Assembly (NCBI GenBank): GCA_031551355.1 | Contig: JAVBNT010000017.1 | Location: 1-36,397 of the forward strand | DNA length: 36,397 bases | Origin: JAVBNT01 sp031551355 | GTDB lineage: Bacteria; Vulcanimicrobiota; CADAWZ01 | Direction: 5' to 3' | In this document: piece by piece, positions 32,879 through 36,397 of the stretch | Position numbering within the stretch: position 1 is the first letter of the stretch | Layout of the letters: every line of letters starts with the position of its first letter | Made by a program: the position numbers and the translations under genes | The notes under the pieces: model-generated | What the model saw: the letters and a program-made list of their open reading frames with translations, nothing else | What the model was told of the DNA's origin: nothing | Databases searched by the model: none

Positions 32879-34285
32879 CTATTCTTTTGCCTTGCTTCCG
32901 CTGACTTTAAATACCCAGGGGTAAAGTTTTCCAAACAATTCATGACTCACGCTGGCAACTACGGCAAAACTGCCGTCTTTTGTCTGAGCGAATGCCATTG
33001 ATGTATTGAATACGTCAACCCCGTAATATTTTTCAGAAATAATATTTCCATTTATGTTATCTATATTCATAATATAAACCATAGATTTTTTGTTTGTGCA
33101 TACTGTTAAACTGCCGTCATTCATTTGCACAAGACCTCTGCAAATATCCCCGTCATAGCATTTGTTAGAAACAATAGACCCTGCCCGATCTATTTTTGCA
33201 ATCCAAATACTTTGCTGCTTAGATTCATTATTAATCCCCTTAAGATCACCGTCTGTTGAGGATGTATTTCCGCAAACAGTTAAATATCCGTCATCTGTTT
33301 CCGTAACACCGCTAAAAAAATCGTTCCCGCTGCCGCCAAACAACCGAAAAAACAAAGGCATCCCGGAATGATCGTCAGGGTTTACTTTTAGCAAAAACGC
33401 CTGCCGGTCATATGCGGGCTCGTCTACTCTCCTGTTGCCGCACAAAACCAGACATTTGTCTTTTGTTTCGATAAGACAATTCGCATTATAATCTCCGAAA
33501 ATCTTAACGGCATCTCCAAAAGTGCGTCCGTAACGGATATCTTTATGCTTTACTTTTTTCGGATCTATTTTTAAAAGCCAAATATCCCATCCAGGGGTAT
33601 TTTTTCCCAAAACATCTCCTGAGTGGGAATAAGTGCTTCCGGCAACGGCTAAACATTTATCCGACGTCTGAATGACACAGCGTCCTGTGTCATACCAATC
33701 TCCTCCGTAACAACGGTTAAAGATAATACTGTCTTCCTTGTTTTTCGCGGATGTGTCTATTATCATCAGCCAGAGATCACTTTTCGGGTTAGATTTAACG
33801 CCGGACAGATCTCCCGAATATGATTCCGTTTCTCCTACGGCGGCAATAAAACCATCTTCTGTTTGGACAATTCCGGAAAATTTGTCTTCCATTTCGCCGC
33901 CATAACAATAATTGAATAAAACTTCACTTTGAACTGATTTTTCCGCATTACGCGGATTGAGCTTCATAATCCAGCCGTCATTATTGAGCATTCCGGCAAC
34001 AACAAGACAACCGTCATACGTTTCAATTACATCATATACTACTGCATGCGCATCCTTATCCACATATTTGTTAACATCATTGTTCTCCGCAGCAGCACCT
34101 TTTCTCGTGTAATAACTGAAAATAACATCTTTGTCAAACGAATTATGCTTTTCAAAGATTTTTGAAGGTTCTTTAAAATAAATAAACAGAGTATAAATTA
34201 TAAAGACGAGAGCAACTGACAAAAACGCCAAAAAAACACCAATAAAAAACTTATATGATTTTTTTGTTTCTTTTCCAGAGCTCAT
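32879..34285 (-). CDS. Membrane-anchored repeat (propeller-like) protein
   Basis: A 468-residue protein with a short basic N-terminus and one hydrophobic anchor (about 11-37), so the bulk should lie outside the cytoplasm. The rest is six or seven repeats of the type 'YGG..xD.FSGIVQTEDGFIAAVGET.S.SGDLSG......DLWLMKID', for example at 127-177, 193-241, 315-366 and, in weaker form, towards the end. Such repeats are found in large anchored or lipoproteins of many anaerobes and probably fold as a beta-propeller. No catalytic motif is visible. It is convergent with the neighbouring paralogue cluster and might be part of the same surface function, which is inference. AAAGGGTG lies about 13 nt before the ATG, a long spacing. 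Confidence 0.8.
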   Translation of the reverse strand: MSSGKETKKSYKFFIGVFLAFLSVALVFIIYTLFIYFKEPSKIFEKHNSFDKDVIFSYYTRKGAAAENNDVNKYVDKDAHAVVYDVIETYDGCLVVAGMLNNDGWIMKLNPRNAEKSVQSEVLFNYCYGGEMEDKFSGIVQTEDGFIAAVGETESYSGDLSGVKSNPKSDLWLMIIDTSAKNKEDSIIFNRCYGGDWYDTGRCVIQTSDKCLAVAGSTYSHSGDVLGKNTPGWDIWLLKIDPKKVKHKDIRYGRTFGDAVKIFGDYNANCLIETKDKCLVLCGNRRVDEPAYDRQAFLLKVNPDDHSGMPLFFRLFGGSGNDFFSGVTETDDGYLTVCGNTSSTDGDLKGINNESKQQSIWIAKIDRAGSIVSNKCYDGDICRGLVQMNDGSLTVCTNKKSMVYIMNIDNINGNIISEKYYGVDVFNTSMAFAQTKDGSFAVVASVSHELFGKLYPWVFKVSGSKAKE

Positions 34286-34678
34286 AATAAATTGATTTCA
34301 CCCTTTCAGGACAAATTAAGTCTTCCTTTATGCAAAGACAAAACACTTTCCTTCATACTTAAATGCCGAGATACAATAATATCCGTTTATCCGCCGCTTG
34401 AAAAATCAATATAATACTAAGGAAAAAATTTTAATGAAAATAATCAACAAACACATCTGTCGAGCCAGCCCTGCCGACAAACCCTAAAAAATGTCTGAAA
34501 ACTATAAAGTCATTGCCCTTACCGTCACAAAGACGTTACGACCTGTCCTTTTTATGAAAAAATTTCGCCAATTTTTTCTCTAAAAAGTAATGAATTGTAA
34601 GAACCAGTCTTTTATCTCTGGAATCAAACAAAATAACCAAAAATCAAAATCAATTCAAATGGGTAAAGATGCTAAAGC
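34286..34678. other. Intergenic gap with a possible module relic
   Basis: There is no intact gene. On the plus strand the frame at 34404-34463 reads NQYNTKEKILMKIINKHIC. This resembles the tail of the adjacent protein family (NTDKNSE.LL..INKYI), so it may be the last trace of another copy on the far side of the repeat-protein gene. The promoter for the gene at 32879-34285 must lie here but is not clear. Confidence 0.25.
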
Positions 34679-34877
34679 AAACGGAAAGTCCACGAGTGAA
34701 GCGTAGCAAGACTACGCTGGAATGAGGGATTTTCCGCTTTGATGACGCAGATTTATCCGTTTCAATTGATTTGCCGGATGCAGTCAATTGCGCCGGTAGG
34801 CTATGGCAAAACGGATTTCGACGAGCGAGGCGTAGCGTGACTACGTTGAGCGAGCGAATATCCGTTTTGACGACGCA
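34679..34877. repeat. Two copies of a palindromic repeat of about 70 bp
   Basis: Copy 1 (34679-34750) and copy 2 (34808-34877) share the order AAACGGA.., GAGCGA/GAGTGA, GCGTAG, a short loop, CTACG, then TCCG..TTTGA.GACGCA. Each folds into a long hairpin: inner stem AGCGTAG/CTACGCT with a 5-nt loop in copy 1, and outer stem AAAACGGAT/ATCCGTTTT in copy 2. The arms have drifted together, keeping pairing. They lie just after the 3' end of the phosphatase gene. They look like REP-type extragenic palindromes. Confidence 0.6.
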
Positions 34878-34889
34878 TACTGGCGTAAT

Positions 34890-36038
34890 TCACTGCATCT
34901 GCTCTTCGATCAGCTCGATGATGACTATAGCCTTATCATCCCCTACCGAATGCGGCTGTTTCGTAAACTTCTGCAGATCGTCAATAATTTTATTGCGAAT
35001 CTGTTCCGGTTCCGAAGCTCTGTATTTTTCTACAACCGACATCAGTCTTTCAACCGAATACATCTCATTTTTAGAATTTCTGGCTTCACAAATACCGTCG
35101 GTGAAAAGAATAATCTTATCTCCCGGCTCAAGCATCATATGGTAATTAGTCCACTTCATATCGGTATACATACCTACCGGAAGACCGTCGCCGGTTATTA
35201 TTTTGCCCTCACCTGTTTTACCGATCAAAATTGCGCTCTGATGCCCGGCACTGGCATGGATGAATTCGCCGGTGTTCTCATTAAGAATCCCGTAAAAAAC
35301 AGTTGAAAACAGGTGGCTTTCGCCCCAAAGGCGGATAATACGCCTGTTAATTTTATGCAGCATGGAAGAAGGCAGGATACTTTTCACGCCCCATTCATAA
35401 AAAATACCCATTATGACCGCCATTGCAATCGCCGCAGTAATCCCCTTGCCCATAACGTCACCAATCGCAAACATTGCATATTTTCTCTTAAACGGCCGGA
35501 AGTAATAGAAATCGCCGCCAATCTGCATTGATTGTTTTATGTAGCCGGTAACGCGTATGCGCCCAAGGTTAAAAGGCTTAGGCACCAGGGTTCTCTGAAG
35601 AACTCTCGCAAGTTCAAGGTCGCGTTTAAACCGCTGCTCATAAAAATATGCTTCACGGTATTTCTTCATTGCAAAAGCTGTTATGATGATAATAAGCGAC
35701 CATTTAAAAATAATAAAAATCTCATTGGTAAAGGGTATCAAAGAAGGTAAAGAATACCCGTATAAAACAAGATGTCTGACAATTACCGCCGGAAGGACGA
35801 AACAAATACCCGCATATCCAAAAAGAATGGCAGCTATTGCCAGGGGAACAAAAAATAGATCCGGGGGCTGATAGGAACTCTCAAGCAAAAATTCCTGAAG
35901 AAAAGCAGCGGCGATGAGCATGAGGCAAATAGCAAGGCCGGTCAGCCACTGATGTTTCTTCTGATCTACAACAATAAAAGATATCAATGACCGTTCGGCC
36001 TTTGCCATAAAAACCTTAAAACGTCTGTCGTTTTTCAA
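34890..36038 (-). CDS. Membrane-anchored SpoIIE/RsbU-type PP2C phosphatase
   Basis: A 382-residue serine/threonine phosphatase of the PPM/SpoIIE class. Residues 30-125 hold about four membrane helices. A short linking helix follows (RDLELARVLQRTLVPKP, 139-155), typical before SpoIIE domains. The catalytic domain shows the metal-site motifs GGDFYYF (174-180), GDVMGKG (193-199), ASAGHQSA (262-269), GLPVGM (285-290), LFTDGICEARN (311-321) and DDKAIVII (367-374), so it should be active. By family knowledge such proteins dephosphorylate STAS anti-sigma antagonists in partner-switching pathways. No STAS or anti-sigma kinase gene is in the window. It starts at a TTG (36038) with AGAGGA 5 nt upstream. 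It is the only gene between the palindromic repeats and the upstream terminator. Confidence 0.92.
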   Translation of the reverse strand: MKNDRRFKVFMAKAERSLISFIVVDQKKHQWLTGLAICLMLIAAAFLQEFLLESSYQPPDLFFVPLAIAAILFGYAGICFVLPAVIVRHLVLYGYSLPSLIPFTNEIFIIFKWSLIIIITAFAMKKYREAYFYEQRFKRDLELARVLQRTLVPKPFNLGRIRVTGYIKQSMQIGGDFYYFRPFKRKYAMFAIGDVMGKGITAAIAMAVIMGIFYEWGVKSILPSSMLHKINRRIIRLWGESHLFSTVFYGILNENTGEFIHASAGHQSAILIGKTGEGKIITGDGLPVGMYTDMKWTNYHMMLEPGDKIILFTDGICEARNSKNEMYSVERLMSVVEKYRASEPEQIRNKIIDDLQKFTKQPHSVGDDKAIVIIELIEEQMQ

Positions 36039-36127
36039 TAATGTCCTCTTATGCTCGCCGCAGTAATAAATTTAACGAAAAATCGCTGATAATCACGCGG
36101 AAAAAATCGCTTTACACATAATAAAAA

Positions 36128-36185
36128 ACACCCGTTTAACGGCAAATGCAGTATAGTCTGCAGGAAAGACTTAAAAAACGGGTGT
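36128..36185 (-). terminator. Composite hairpin terminator of the upstream gene
   Basis: ACACCCGTTT (36128-36137) pairs with AAACGGGTGT (36176-36185). A smaller TGCAG/CTGCA stem (36147-36151/36158-36162) lies in the loop. On the minus strand the stem is followed by a T-run. It sits about 50 nt after the stop of the open frame that enters from the right edge, and well upstream of the phosphatase gene, so it separates the two transcripts. Confidence 0.6.
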
Positions 36186-36235
36186 CCGCAATTGTTATGG
36201 AAACATAACAATGATACAAAAACGCGGGAGTAAAG

Positions 36236-36397
36236 TCAATAAAAATCAGTATTTTTCTCAGGATTCACGCATGAGACACTTATTTTGTCTGCCAACAGAC
36301 ATTTTAGTAAGCTTTCATAAGTTACATGCGACTCATTCCTTCCCGCCGACAGCTTTTGTTTACTTGATTTTTTGCGAAGACGCTCCGGAACCGACCT
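36236..36397 (-). CDS. C-terminal end of a gene entering from the right edge
   Basis: A minus-strand frame is open from the window edge for 53 codons to TGA at 36236. It encodes a basic stretch (ERLRKKSSKQKLSAGRNE) and ends VNPEKNTDFY. A terminator-like hairpin follows 50 nt later, which supports a real gene end. The product cannot be named from this part. Confidence 0.4.
   Translation of the reverse strand, partial: RSVPERLRKKSSKQKLSAGRNESHVTYESLLKCLLADKISVSCVNPEKNTDFY

Noticed and set aside
34771..35145. 124-codon plus-strand frame entering the phosphatase gene
   Set aside because: It is antisense to the conserved SpoIIE motifs and begins inside the palindromic repeats.
1..36397. CRISPR arrays, tRNA and rRNA genes
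   Set aside because: I looked for regularly spaced repeats and tRNA-like cloverleaf or GTTC-type signals and saw none that hold up by eye.

Overview
The window looks like a chromosomal segment of an anaerobic or facultative, Gram-negative-type bacterium. Signs are c-di-GMP signalling proteins, a secretion/pilus ATPase fused to a receiver domain, a molybdenum hydroxylase, an exported M23 peptidase and Mfd. TTG start codons are common. I cannot place it in a phylum from sequence alone. It has the look of an uncultivated lineage, since many proteins have recognisable domains but no named family.

Region 1 (1-12187) is almost entirely on the minus strand. Read 5'->3' from about 11.9 kb it gives: a membrane GAF-GGDEF protein with a dead catalytic motif, a pseudo-receiver-GGDEF diguanylate cyclase, an M23 peptidase (ATGA overlap with the cyclase), the large molybdopterin and small 2Fe-2S subunits of a xanthine-dehydrogenase-family enzyme, a TIM-barrel sugar-phosphate isomerase-like protein, and a REC-GspE/PilB ATPase. 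A rho-independent terminator at 1831-1852 ends the run. The gaps are short enough for one or two operons. Beyond it lie two small membrane proteins. Region 2 (12209-15379, plus) is mfd, a housekeeping gene.

Region 3 (15486-26566) is an accessory island dense with defence and toxin-antitoxin genes, intact and broken. It holds an AbiEi antitoxin whose AbiEii toxin stops after 19 codons, an IS256-type transposase tail, a decayed type I restriction HsdR C-terminus, a very AT-rich intact 1852-residue protein (Cap4/DUF4297-like PD-(D/E)XK nuclease joined to a STAND NTPase and a long helical C-terminus, like an Avs/AVAST sensor), a truncated DUF3990-like ORF, a truncated serine recombinase, an intact DUF1016/YhcG PD-(D/E)XK protein, an intact HEPN/MNT pair, a decayed partial second copy of the HEPN gene on the other side of DUF1016, and a Fic gene interrupted by one in-frame amber codon. 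The strongest candidate for an active and possibly undescribed system is the 1852-residue nuclease-STAND protein.

Region 4 (26563-32795) starts with a second copy of the small membrane protein family seen at 1074-1538 and an orphan RelB/DinJ antitoxin with a clear promoter and twin palindromes. A 164-bp inverted-repeat element follows. Then comes a tandem cluster of four anchored or exported proteins plus one fragment. Three intact members and the fragment share a C-terminal module I do not recognise (core GTVILTDGSIYRF ... LTEKTGDVP ... DLEKIKKY ... NTDKNSE). Three genes start with TTG in a nearly identical leader. Region 5 (32879-36397, minus) has an anchored repeat protein, two copies of a palindromic repeat, a membrane-anchored SpoIIE/PP2C phosphatase and the 3' end of a further gene with its terminator. 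No tRNA, rRNA or CRISPR array was seen.
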